Positions 1-8,069 of a DNA stretch of 64,000 nucleotides are shown here, one piece after another. The position numbers were made by a program, and so were the translations under genes. The notes under the pieces were generated by a model that saw only the letters and a program-made list of their open reading frames with translations, did not search any database and was not told the origin of the DNA. Source of the DNA: Ammoniphilus sp. YIM 78166 (lineage in GTDB: Bacteria > Bacillota > Bacilli > Aneurinibacillales > RAOX-1); the NCBI RefSeq assembly GCF_004522215.1, contig NZ_SDLR01000003.1, forward strand, positions 744,001-808,000, written 5' to 3'. The stretch's first letter is position 1. Each line of letters begins with the position of its first letter.

Positions 1-1420
1 CAATCCAAGCGGCCGTTCCTGTTTTTTCTAGGGCTATTCCGATCCCAATAGCACAAGCAATCATAATGAGAACATTAAAATGCATATGTTTCTTAGCTGA
101 TTCAAAGGTGATGGTCTTAGTCAGGAATAACATGATCACTGCCAATATTGAGGCCTTGAACATCGACAGAATCTCGAACGTGGCGAGTAAGACCATGGCG
201 AGCAAAATGATGACTGCAAAAGTTCCTTTTCTAGGGTTCATCCATTCAGGCTGGGGTACGGGCGAAATTAAGTAAAAGTCTCCTGAGTTTAACCATCTTG
301 TCATAAATTGCTTACCCGCGAGCAGCAATAGCGTATCTCCGGCCTTCAAGGGTATATCCCCTACCTTGTTCTTTATTCGCTCTTGATTTCGATGTACAGC
401 TACCACTCCTGCCCCGTATTTCCCTCGAAAGCTGCTTTCTTTCACCGTTTGATTAAGGATGGACGATTGATGAGAAACCACCGCTTCTACAAGATAAGCA
501 TTGCCGTTATGCAAATCGTCCAGCTTAAGATCTGTTCCTGTTTCAATTTTCAGTCCTTTTATCCGCTCGAGATCGACGATGGTTGACACGAGCCCCGTAA
601 AAATCAAACGATCTCCTTCCCTTAGAGTTCTATCGGTCTGGACGGGAGCAATGCGATGTCCGTTTCGAATAATCTCAATAAGATAAAGCCCCTCTAAATG
701 CTTTAACCCTACTTCTTCAACCGTTTTCCCCACAATGGGTGAGTCCTTTAATACGACGGCTTCTGATAAGAATTCCCGCGTGCTTTCCATAAACGATTCC
801 TCTGATGTTTTTCGGGAAGGAAGCAGTCGATGACCAATGGTGCCCATATAGACAATACCCGCTACACAGGCCGGAATTCCTACCACCCCTAGTTGGAACA
901 TGCTGAACCCGCGCATCCCCTGCTCCAACATCATCCCGTGGATTAGTAAGTTGGTCGAGGTTCCAATCAGCGTTATCGTCCCTCCAAAAATGGTGGCGTA
1001 GGATAAGGGAAGCAAGAATTTGGAGGGTGAGATATTTTTGTCTCTGCACCATTTCTTGATAATGGGTGTAAACATGACTACAATCGGGGTATTGTTTAAG
1101 AAGCCGGAAAGGACCGAGATGGGAAGCATCATTCTGACAAGTGCTTTTCGTTCATTTTTTCCTGTCCCCAATGCCCTAGATACGATCCGTGTAATGAGAC
1201 CGCTTTGTTGGACGGCACCCGCCACGATAAATAACAGAGCAACGGTAAGCATCCCTTCATTCGAAAAACCGCGCAATGCATCCGAGGGGCTTAATAGTCC
1301 GGTCAACAGGAGAAATGCCAAGGCACAAAAAACGATAAATTCTGGTCTCGTTACTTCAGTAACTAAGAAGACGAGCATGACGACAACTGTGAGAATGACT
1401 ACTGCAATCTCCCATGTCAT
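1..1420 (-). CDS. SLC13/ArsB-type permease with TrkA-C domains (3' end outside window)
   Basis: Read on the minus strand, an open frame begins at an ATG at 1420 behind an AAGGGGTG ribosome binding site and runs off the left edge after 473 codons. The protein is an inner-membrane anion or cation symporter of the SLC13/CitT/ArsB superfamily. Its N-terminal half has several hydrophobic segments and the SGFLNNTP signature that the family uses for substrate and sodium binding. The middle holds two soluble RCK-C (TrkA-C) type modules, recognisable from repeated stretches such as LREGDRLIF and LKAGDTLLLLAG, and membrane segments then resume. This split architecture matches bacterial SLC13 permeases of about 590 residues, so roughly 120 residues are missing. 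The substrate cannot be told from sequence. Confidence 0.85.
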   Translation of the reverse strand, partial: MTWEIAVVILTVVVMLVFLVTEVTRPEFIVFCALAFLLLTGLLSPSDALRGFSNEGMLTVALLFIVAGAVQQSGLITRIVSRALGTGKNERKALVRMMLPISVLSGFLNNTPIVVMFTPIIKKWCRDKNISPSKFLLPLSYATIFGGTITLIGTSTNLLIHGMMLEQGMRGFSMFQLGVVGIPACVAGIVYMGTIGHRLLPSRKTSEESFMESTREFLSEAVVLKDSPIVGKTVEEVGLKHLEGLYLIEIIRNGHRIAPVQTDRTLREGDRLIFTGLVSTIVDLERIKGLKIETGTDLKLDDLHNGNAYLVEAVVSHQSSILNQTVKESSFRGKYGAGVVAVHRNQERIKNKVGDIPLKAGDTLLLLAGKQFMTRWLNSGDFYLISPVPQPEWMNPRKGTFAVIILLAMVLLATFEILSMFKASILAVIMLFLTKTITFESAKKHMHFNVLIMIACAIGIGIALEKTGTAAWI

Positions 1421-1510
1421 GGAAAGAACACCCCTTCGCTTCCAAGATCGAATAAAAGAGGTTGCTTCAACCCCATCTAGTGCCATGATATGCGCCCGCC
1501 AACGAACGGG

Positions 1511-3213
1511 TTATAGATATTCAGGAAGATTCCAGCCTCGCTGCAATTTGTAAAAAAAAGACCTCGTTTGCCTGCCGTGGCAGCTCAAACAAGGTCTTTT
1601 TTTATCCTCTGCAAAAAACTCAAATTCATCAGCTTTCAAAGGAGCACTTACGTAATAGCCCTGAATTTGATCGCATCCGTTTTCACGCAGGAACTCGTAC
1701 TGCTGCAACGTTTCTACTCCTTCAGCGATTACACTAAGGTTAAAGTAATGGCCTAGATCTATAATCGCTTTCGTAATGGCCGAGTCGCTTGTACTGAGAG
1801 ATACACTGGCAATAAAAGATCGATCAATCTTATTGACATTAATCGGCAACTGCTTCAAGTAGCTTAATGAACTATAACCAGTCCCAAAATCATCTATGGA
1901 GAGATGGATTCCTTGATCCTTAAGCTGCTTTAATTTCAGAATCGTCTTATCAACTTCTTGCATCAAGACGGTCTCAGTAATTTCTAATTCAAGGTATTGG
2001 GGTTGCATATTGGTTTCAAACACAATCTGTTGAATTTGTTCTACGAAGTCTTGCTGTTTGATTTGCAAGGCCGAAAAGATTGACCGAGATCGCGATGGGC
2101 AGTAACCCGCGATTGATCCAGATTTTCCATTGTTGACACGCCGTCCGGAGCACCCACTCCCCTATCTCAATAATCTGTCCGCTTGCTTCAGCTATCGGAA
2201 TAAATCCAGCTGGAGAAACCTGGCCCAATAATGGGCTCTTCCACCTTATCAGTGCCTCTGCCCCCACAATTCTGCCTTGTTGCAGATCCATCTTTGGTTG
2301 ATAAACCAGCATCAGTTCGTTTCGTTCGAGAGCATGTCGCAGCTGATGTTCCACGAGCAGCTTGCGATCCCATGTTTGATTAATTTCATCAGTATACCAT
2401 TGAAGATCGTTTCCCCCTCTCTCTTTTACTTGTAGCGTCGCAAGATCACCGTTCTTAATCAAGATGGTGGAGTCCACCCCATCATCTAGGAACAAAGTAA
2501 GGCCAATGCTCACAGAAATGCATAGCTGATATTCCTCTAACTGGAAAGGCTGAGAAAGAGAATGCAGAATGGCTTTTACTAATTTTTTCTGCTTCCCCCT
2601 GCGTTGAATCGAAGGTAGTAAAATCGTAAATTCATCTCCTCCTAATCGGGAAATCACATCATTGGAACGGATACATCGCTGGAGCCTTTCGGTTACCTTC
2701 TGTAAGAGCAGGTCGCCTACATCATGCCCAAAAGTATCGTTGAGCGGCTTGAAGTCATCAAGGTCAAGAAACAATAGGGCTCCTTGTTCCTTAGACTGTA
2801 TAGCATGTGTGATAGATTGCTCTAGTTTTTCCATAAACAAGGTTCGATTAGGCAAGCCAGTAAGCGAATCATGATAAGCCTGATAGGATAACTTCCTTTG
2901 GTATTCTTCCATAGAGCTCATCATCCGATTAAACTCTTTCTTCAGTTTACTGATCTCATCATTTCCCTTATATGAAACGCGTGCGGATAAATCATGGTTT
3001 TGACGGATGTAACTTAACTGTTGCGTAAAGGTTAATAATCGAGCCAATATGGTTCGATCCAAAAACACAACCATCATGATGGTAAACAGGCTGCCCATTA
3101 TTAGAAGGAATAAATAAAACCACTCCACGCTTTTTTTCCCTTGGAGAAAAAAGTCAGTCTGGCTCTCTATCTCCACAACAAACGCAGGCTGCTGTTTTAA
3201 ATCTTAAAGTCAT
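1511..3213 (-). pseudogene. Decayed membrane GGDEF/EAL protein (diguanylate cyclase/phosphodiesterase)
   Basis: The remains of a bifunctional cyclic-di-GMP enzyme. An ATG at 3213 sits behind a strong AAGGAGATCC site but its frame stops after 19 codons (TGA at about 3155). The neighbouring frame, open after a TAA near 3200, resumes with a short extracytoplasmic tail, one membrane helix, a HAMP linker, a full GGDEF domain with an intact SRLGGDEF motif and the first half of an EAL domain. The usual first membrane helix and sensor domain are missing, which suggests an internal deletion that also shifted the frame. A second lesion is an extra base in the AAAA run at 2074-2077, where ISVNLSALQIK should read through; the rest of EAL (with DDFGTGYSS) continues in the next frame. 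The natural stop seems lost too, since the frame runs through a terminator hairpin. A sequencing error could explain the EAL shift but not the N-terminal loss. Confidence 0.85.
1552..1603. terminator. Bidirectional rho-independent terminator
   Basis: A stem of GACCTCGTTTG with CAAACAAGGTC (one mismatch) is flanked by an A-run on the left and a T-run on the right, so it can act on both strands. It lies beyond the EAL domain of the decayed GGDEF/EAL gene. Confidence 0.8.
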
Positions 3214-3344
3214 AAAGGATCTCCTTAGGAGAAAATGATTCTATGTTTGTTTTATTATGGTAACATAGAACTCTTTTTTTATTTATTCACTTCCTCAGGT
3301 AATCATAAAATTGTCATAAGTTGTCGAGAACCCTTCAGATGTTT

Positions 3345-3381
3345 AATTAAAATATTGATAACTAATATCAATATTTTAATT
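3345..3381. promoter_or_regulatory. Perfect 16-bp inverted repeat upstream of the NCS1 permease
   Basis: The arms AATTAAAATATTGATA and TATCAATATTTTAATT are exact reverse complements separated by 5 bases. The element lies about 80 bp upstream of the permease -35 box in a very AT-rich gap of about 310 bp (3214-3527) that has no gene. Position and symmetry suggest an operator or activator site. The half-site TATCAAT recurs in the preT promoter near 10.82 kb. No T-run follows either arm, so it is not a terminator. Confidence 0.55.
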
Positions 3382-3460
3382 TTAAATTTTGATATTAATA
3401 TTTCAATACAAAATAAATGAAACAAAAAAACATTTAGGGTAAATAATTTAACAAAAAATA

Positions 3461-3489
3461 TTGAATTTTAGCAAAAATAGGAATATAAT
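3461..3489 (+). promoter_or_regulatory. SigA-type promoter of the NCS1 permease gene
   Basis: A TTGAAT -35 box and a perfect TATAAT -10 box are spaced by 17 bp; the start codon follows about 38 bp after the -10 box, behind an AAGGGAGG ribosome binding site. Confidence 0.75.
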
Positions 3490-3527
3490 GATCTCGTAAA
3501 TCCAAAATTTATTAAGGGAGGCCTCCA

Positions 3528-5045
3528 ATGCAAACGCAAGTCGAACAGAACGGCATCGTTACGTTGACTCATGAAGGCGAAGCTTTAATCAAAGACAGTC
3601 CCTTGTGGAACGAAGACTTAAGGCCGACGACTACGCTTGAGCATCACTGGACGGGCTACAACTTTGCCAGTTTATGGATTGGAATGGCCATATGCATTCC
3701 AACCTATACCATGGCAGCGGGGTTAATCTCCATAGGGATGAATTGGTGGCAGGCCATTCTTACGATTGTATTGGGCAATTTGATTGTTCTTATTCCTATT
3801 CTACTAAGTTCACATGCCGGCACGAAGTTCGGTATACCTTATCCTGTCTTTGCTCGCTTGTGGTTCGGCACTAGAGGAGCCCATATACCTTCTTTAGCTC
3901 GTGCATTAGTTGGAGCAGGTTGGTTTGGTATCAACTGTTGGTTTGGCGGAGCGGCCCTAGATGCCCTTTTAAGCTCGTTTACAAGCTGGGGATCGATCCC
4001 AGGACATTTAGGCATTGCCTTCGCCATTTTTTTGAGCTTAAATGTCCTCATCGCGTATTTTGGACCTGAAGCGATTCGCGTCATGGAGGCATGGGCTGCT
4101 CCGATATTAGTGATTATGGCGTTGGCTTTGCTGGGTTGGGCGTTTACCTCTGCAGGCGGGTTCGGCCCCATGCTTTCGGCCCCTTCTAAATTTGCAACTA
4201 CGAGTGACTTTTTAAAAATCTTCTTTCCTGCTTTAACTGGAGCTGTAGCGTTTTGGGCTACGCTTGCTTTAAACATTCCAGACTTCTGTCGTTATGCCAA
4301 AAGTCAAAAAGCTCAGATATGGGGTCAGACCCTGTCTCTGCCTACCACGATGGGTGCCTTCTCGTTTATAGGCGTGGCTGTGGCTTCCGCTACGGTGGTT
4401 ATTTTTGGAGAAGCGATCTGGGACCCTACGATATTGCTGGCTAAATTCCCCCCTTTCGTTATTTTTCTAGGTACCATTGGCATCGTATTAGCTACCTTAA
4501 CCACGAATATTGCGGCTAATATTGTCGCACCTGCTCGCGCCATCGAAAATATTCTGCCTCGAAAGATTACCTTTGGAATGGGGGCTATCATAACCGGTCT
4601 TATTGCGGTTCTTATGCAGCCTTGGTACCTGCTTGAGAATTTCGGCAATTACCTGTTTGTTTGGTTAGGTACTTATGGGGCTCTTCTGGGACCCATTGAA
4701 GGTATTGCTATTGCCGACTATTGGCTTGTGAGAAGACGAAAGCTTGCCCTTGTAGATCTTTACCAACGAAATAGCCGATATGACTACGGGAATGGCTTCA
4801 ACTCTAAAGCGATATATGCGCTACTGTTAGGTATTGGAGCTTCCCTGCTAGGAAAGGTAATACCGGGAATGGCATTCCTATGGGAAAATGCATGGTTTGT
4901 AGGATTGTTTGTCTCTGGCTTCCTATACACCTACTGGATGAAGGAACATGAGAGCGTAATTTCAGACCAATATTACGACTCGATTACACGTTACCAATCT
5001 TCCAGTCAAGCTCAAGACCGTACAGCTGCTGGTATCGCTGAATAA
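3528..5045 (+). CDS. NCS1 family nucleobase/hydantoin:cation symporter
   Basis: A 505-residue integral membrane protein with about 12 hydrophobic helices, of the nucleobase:cation symporter-1 family (uracil, allantoin, hydantoin, cytosine permeases). Family landmarks are the N-terminal NEDLRPT segment, the WTGYN stretch before helix 1, the GIPYPVFAR loop and the helix-6 region around AFWATLALNIPDFCRY. It starts at an ATG after AAGGGAGG. The gene faces the pyrimidine-catabolic operon read from the other strand, so uptake of uracil, thymine, dihydropyrimidines or hydantoins is the natural inference; the exact substrate cannot be assigned. A shared terminator hairpin follows immediately. Confidence 0.9.
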   Translation: MQTQVEQNGIVTLTHEGEALIKDSPLWNEDLRPTTTLEHHWTGYNFASLWIGMAICIPTYTMAAGLISIGMNWWQAILTIVLGNLIVLIPILLSSHAGTKFGIPYPVFARLWFGTRGAHIPSLARALVGAGWFGINCWFGGAALDALLSSFTSWGSIPGHLGIAFAIFLSLNVLIAYFGPEAIRVMEAWAAPILVIMALALLGWAFTSAGGFGPMLSAPSKFATTSDFLKIFFPALTGAVAFWATLALNIPDFCRYAKSQKAQIWGQTLSLPTTMGAFSFIGVAVASATVVIFGEAIWDPTILLAKFPPFVIFLGTIGIVLATLTTNIAANIVAPARAIENILPRKITFGMGAIITGLIAVLMQPWYLLENFGNYLFVWLGTYGALLGPIEGIAIADYWLVRRRKLALVDLYQRNSRYDYGNGFNSKAIYALLLGIGASLLGKVIPGMAFLWENAWFVGLFVSGFLYTYWMKEHESVISDQYYDSITRYQSSSQAQDRTAAGIAE

Positions 5046-5050
5046 AAAGG

Positions 5051-5083
5051 AAAGAGGACGCTCATATGGCGTCCTCTTCTTTG
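5051..5083. terminator. Bidirectional terminator between the permease and ART-like genes
   Basis: AAGAGGACGC pairs with GCGTCCTCTT around a short CATATG loop, with an A-rich left flank and T-rich right flank. It serves both convergent genes; the stop codon of the minus-strand gene lies inside it. Confidence 0.8.
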
Positions 5084-5607
5084 TATTGCAGTTCCTCTAT
5101 ATCAAAAGACAATTCTAGCTCGATGTTAGACACTTGTTCAAAGGGATAGTAGGAAACATAATATCTAAAATGATCTTGAAGGGTATACTCAATTCCATCA
5201 TGACCTTGGGCAAGCAGGTATTCCTTTATCAAATTCCCTGACCATAAGATATACTCCTGTCTTGGCGCATCGCTGTTGAGCATGGATGAGCATCCATAGG
5301 GGTACCGCCAGTCAAGGGCCTTTGTTCTCAATATACCCTCTCCTTCTCGCCCTTGCAATAACACCGGGTTTCTCATCGTAAGGTCTTGGCGAAGGACGGC
5401 TGCCTTCTGGTTCGAGGCTTCTGCGTGGCAAAACGCATATTCGATTGCCACCAATAAATCGCTCACTAGATACAAACCTGAACCAAACACGGCGTTTGCG
5501 GCTAGACCGGAAACAAATCTTTTTCTTTCTTCACTGGCATAACACTGGTGCTTCAGAACCTCACAAGCTTCAGTATAATCAATCCCCCGATAGACCCTTA
5601 CTCCCAA
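5062..5607 (-). CDS. Putative ADP-ribosyltransferase-fold protein
   Basis: A 181-residue soluble protein without signal peptide. I do not recognise a named family, but the layout resembles the ART/PARP fold: a YRGI segment near residue 6, FGSGLYLVSD followed by AIEYA at 41-58 (compare the GxGIYF ... A..YA core of PARP-like enzymes), an RNPVLL strand near 80, then GHDGIEY at 136-141 and a Y-F-EQVSNIE strand near 155-162, like the closing strand of many ART domains. The TTG start is chosen because AAAGGTGG lies 8-9 bases upstream. It is read in the same direction as the pyrimidine operon but separated from it by a terminator, and a CodY-like box lies just upstream. The target and even the activity are inference; it could be an inactive relative. 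Confidence 0.45.
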   Translation of the reverse strand: MGVRVYRGIDYTEACEVLKHQCYASEERKRFVSGLAANAVFGSGLYLVSDLLVAIEYAFCHAEASNQKAAVLRQDLTMRNPVLLQGREGEGILRTKALDWRYPYGCSSMLNSDAPRQEYILWSGNLIKEYLLAQGHDGIEYTLQDHFRYYVSYYPFEQVSNIELELSFDIEELQYKEEDAI

Positions 5608-5654
5608 AAGCTTGCACCACCTTTATAAAATGACTCTACTTTTTTCTATTCGAT

Positions 5655-5669
5655 AAAATTCAGAAAATT
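5655..5669. promoter_or_regulatory. CodY-like box upstream of the ART-like gene
   Basis: AAAATTCAGAAAATT matches the known CodY consensus AATTTTCWGAAAATT at 13 of 15 positions. It lies about 48 bp upstream of the TTG start of the minus-strand gene, within the likely promoter zone. If real it would repress that gene in nutrient-rich conditions. Confidence 0.45.
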
Positions 5670-5703
5670 CCTCTTTTTTCTTATGTAATGTGACATCATG
5701 AGA

Positions 5704-5744
5704 AAAAGAGGGGATCCCATATCACTTTAGGGACACCCTCTTAC
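5704..5744 (-). terminator. Terminator of the pyrimidine catabolic operon
   Basis: On the minus strand AAGAGGGTGTCCC pairs with GGGATCCCCTCTT and is followed by TTTCTC. It lies directly after the stop of the amidohydrolase gene. Confidence 0.7.
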
Positions 5745-5751
5745 GCTTACG

Positions 5752-6645
5752 CTAAGGGAGTAGCTTTGACATATCACCGTAAGTTTCCGGCCGTCGGTCA
5801 CGGTAAAATTGCCACAAGTCTCGAACCTCTTGGATCACATTTCGGTCCATGTCTCCTATAACAACCCCACTCTCGTTTCTTGTTCCCTCCGATACAAACT
5901 TCCCTCTCGGATCAACGAGGTACGACTGACCGTAGAATTCACCCATGTTCCAAGGAGCTTCGAATCCTACGCGATTAATGGCCCCAACATAATATCCGTT
6001 CGCTACAGCGTGAGCGGGTTGTTCCAGTTTCCATAAGTATTCAGACAAACCTGCCACCGTCGCTGACGGATTAAAAACAATTTCCGCTCCATTTAAGCCT
6101 AGTAAACGCGCCCCCTCTGGGAAGTGACGGTCATAACAAATATACACTCCAATTTTGGCGTAGGCTGTATCAAACACAGGATATCCTAAATTACCCGGCT
6201 TAAAGTAATATTTCTCCCAAAACCCATTTGGTTTGGGTCCCGCTTGCACCTGTGGAATATGCTGCTTTCGGTATTTTCCTAGAAAGGTTCCATCCGCATC
6301 AATCACAGCGGCGGTATTATAATAGACTCCTTCCGCTTCTTTCTCATATATTGGTAAGACAATTACGACTTGATTTTTTTTGGCAATCTCTTGGAATAGC
6401 TTCGTTGTCGGACCGTCGGGTATCGATTCGGCTGAGGCGTACCATTTTGAGTTTTGTTCTGTGCAGAAATAAGGACCATAAAAAATTTCTTGGAGACAGA
6501 TCACTTTAGCCCCTTTGGATACCGCCTCATCTACCAATTTAAGGTGTTTTTCGATGGCTTTGTCTTTATGCACCTGTACGGGTTCATCCCCATGGACATC
6601 ATGTGTGGCTTGAATCAATCCAATTTTGATCTTTTGCTTTGACAT
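5752..6645 (-). CDS. pydC: Nitrilase-family N-carbamoyl-beta-alanine amidohydrolase (beta-ureidopropionase)
   Basis: A 297-residue carbon-nitrogen hydrolase expected to cleave N-carbamoyl-beta-alanine (or the beta-aminoisobutyrate analogue) to the beta-amino acid, CO2 and ammonia, the last step of reductive pyrimidine breakdown. The catalytic triad is visible: Glu53 in LQEIFYGP, Lys127 in KYRKQHIP and Cys170 in ICYDRHFPEGAR. Length is normal for bacterial members. It is the last gene of a four-gene operon, 14 bp after the dihydropyrimidinase gene. The operon position makes this substrate more likely than a generic nitrilase or N-carbamoylputrescine role, which the motifs alone would not exclude. 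Confidence 0.88.
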   Translation of the reverse strand: MSKQKIKIGLIQATHDVHGDEPVQVHKDKAIEKHLKLVDEAVSKGAKVICLQEIFYGPYFCTEQNSKWYASAESIPDGPTTKLFQEIAKKNQVVIVLPIYEKEAEGVYYNTAAVIDADGTFLGKYRKQHIPQVQAGPKPNGFWEKYYFKPGNLGYPVFDTAYAKIGVYICYDRHFPEGARLLGLNGAEIVFNPSATVAGLSEYLWKLEQPAHAVANGYYVGAINRVGFEAPWNMGEFYGQSYLVDPRGKFVSEGTRNESGVVIGDMDRNVIQEVRDLWQFYRDRRPETYGDMSKLLP

Positions 6646-6659
6646 TGCCTTTCCCCTCT

Positions 6660-8042
6660 CTACATGGAATACGTATTCCGACGCAAAAACTTACCATTTC
6701 CAGGACGACCGACAAACTGCTTCTCACGAATCACAAACTCTCCGCGGGATAACACCGAAATCACATCTCCATGAACGGTCATCCCCTCAAACGGATTGTA
6801 ATCCACGTTCATATGATGGGTTGCAGCAGAGATCGTCCGTTCCACTGTGGGGTCAAAAATAACGAGATCTGCATCACTGCCGACTGCAATTGTCCCTTTT
6901 TGCGGAAACATGCCAAACAGCTTCGCAGCTTTAGTAGAAATAATGTCAACAAACTGATTAATACTGATACGTCCTTGGTGAACACCCTCGGAATATACCA
7001 CACTAAAGCGATCCTCAATAAGAGGGCCCCCGTTCGGGATTTTTGTGAAATCGTCTCTTCCAAGCTCTTTTTGTCCTTTAAAGTTAAACGAGCACTGATC
7101 AGAGCCTATAGTCTGCAAGTGTCCATTCTTTAACGCACTCCATAGCACATCCTGATGATACTTGGCCCGTAAGGGAGGAGACCATACATACTTGGCGCCT
7201 TCAAAGTCTGGCTTCTCCAAATAGCTGATATCTAATGCTAGGTACTGGGGGCAGGTTTCTCCCCAGACCTGAAACCCTTTCTTACGGGCTTCCGCTATTT
7301 TTTCCACGGCTTCTTCACAAGAAACATGGACGACATACAGCTGCGAGTTGGCCAAAGCAGTTAAGGCGACAGCTCTCCCCGTAGCCTCCCCTTCAACCTC
7401 GGGCGGTCGAGTAAGGGCATGATAAATGGGAGCCGTATTTCCATCCGCTAAAGCTTGCTTAACCAAATAATCGATGACGTCGCCATTTTCAGCATGTACT
7501 TGAACAAGCGCCCCTAGCTCTCGAGCCTTTAATAAGGTTTGATAGAGAATGTCATCATCGCATTGGAACACATTTTTATAGGCCATAAACACTTTAAGCG
7601 AGGTGATGCCTTCTTCCTGCACGACCTTTGGAAGCTGATCAATGACATGCTCGTTCATCTCTGAGATCATCAAATGAAAGCCATAATCAATGACCGCTTT
7701 TCCTTCCGCTTTCGCATGCCAGGTGTCAATCGCTTCTTTAATCGGCTTCCCTTTAGAAGTCAGGCAAAAGTCGACGATTGACGTGGTTCCGCCAAAGGCC
7801 GCTGCTCTCGTTCCCGTCTCAAAGTCATCCGCTGTGGTCGTACCCCCAAAGGGCATATCTAAATGCGTGTGGGGATCGATTCCCCCTGGAAAGACATAGC
7901 ATCCAGCGGCATCAATCACTTCTGCACCGGGAATATCCAGCTGTTTTGCGATACTCATAATTTTTTCGCCTTCTATTAATAGATCCGCTTGGTATTTATC
8001 TGTAGCTGTAACAATGGTACCGCCTTTGATCACCTTACTCAT
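6660..8042 (-). CDS. hydA: Dihydropyrimidinase / D-hydantoinase
   Basis: A 460-residue cyclic amidohydrolase that opens 5,6-dihydrouracil or dihydrothymine to the N-carbamoyl-beta-amino acid and often also 5-substituted hydantoins. The binuclear metal site is intact: HTH at residues 58-60 in GIDPHTHLD, the carbamylated lysine at about 150 in SLKVFMAYKN, a histidine in QVHAENGDV, a second in VVHVSC and the aspartate in IGSDQCSFNF. Length fits the family (about 460-470). It lies 27 bp downstream of preA and 14 bp upstream of the amidohydrolase gene, and is certainly co-transcribed with them. Confidence 0.95.
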   Translation of the reverse strand: MSKVIKGGTIVTATDKYQADLLIEGEKIMSIAKQLDIPGAEVIDAAGCYVFPGGIDPHTHLDMPFGGTTTADDFETGTRAAAFGGTTSIVDFCLTSKGKPIKEAIDTWHAKAEGKAVIDYGFHLMISEMNEHVIDQLPKVVQEEGITSLKVFMAYKNVFQCDDDILYQTLLKARELGALVQVHAENGDVIDYLVKQALADGNTAPIYHALTRPPEVEGEATGRAVALTALANSQLYVVHVSCEEAVEKIAEARKKGFQVWGETCPQYLALDISYLEKPDFEGAKYVWSPPLRAKYHQDVLWSALKNGHLQTIGSDQCSFNFKGQKELGRDDFTKIPNGGPLIEDRFSVVYSEGVHQGRISINQFVDIISTKAAKLFGMFPQKGTIAVGSDADLVIFDPTVERTISAATHHMNVDYNPFEGMTVHGDVISVLSRGEFVIREKQFVGRPGNGKFLRRNTYSM

Positions 8043-8069
8043 CTTCGCTCCCCTACTTTCTTTGACGTT

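Noticed and set aside
3345..3381. Terminator for the decayed GGDEF/EAL transcript or antisense
   Set aside because: The element is all AT with no T-run beyond the arms and lies ahead of, not after, both genes.
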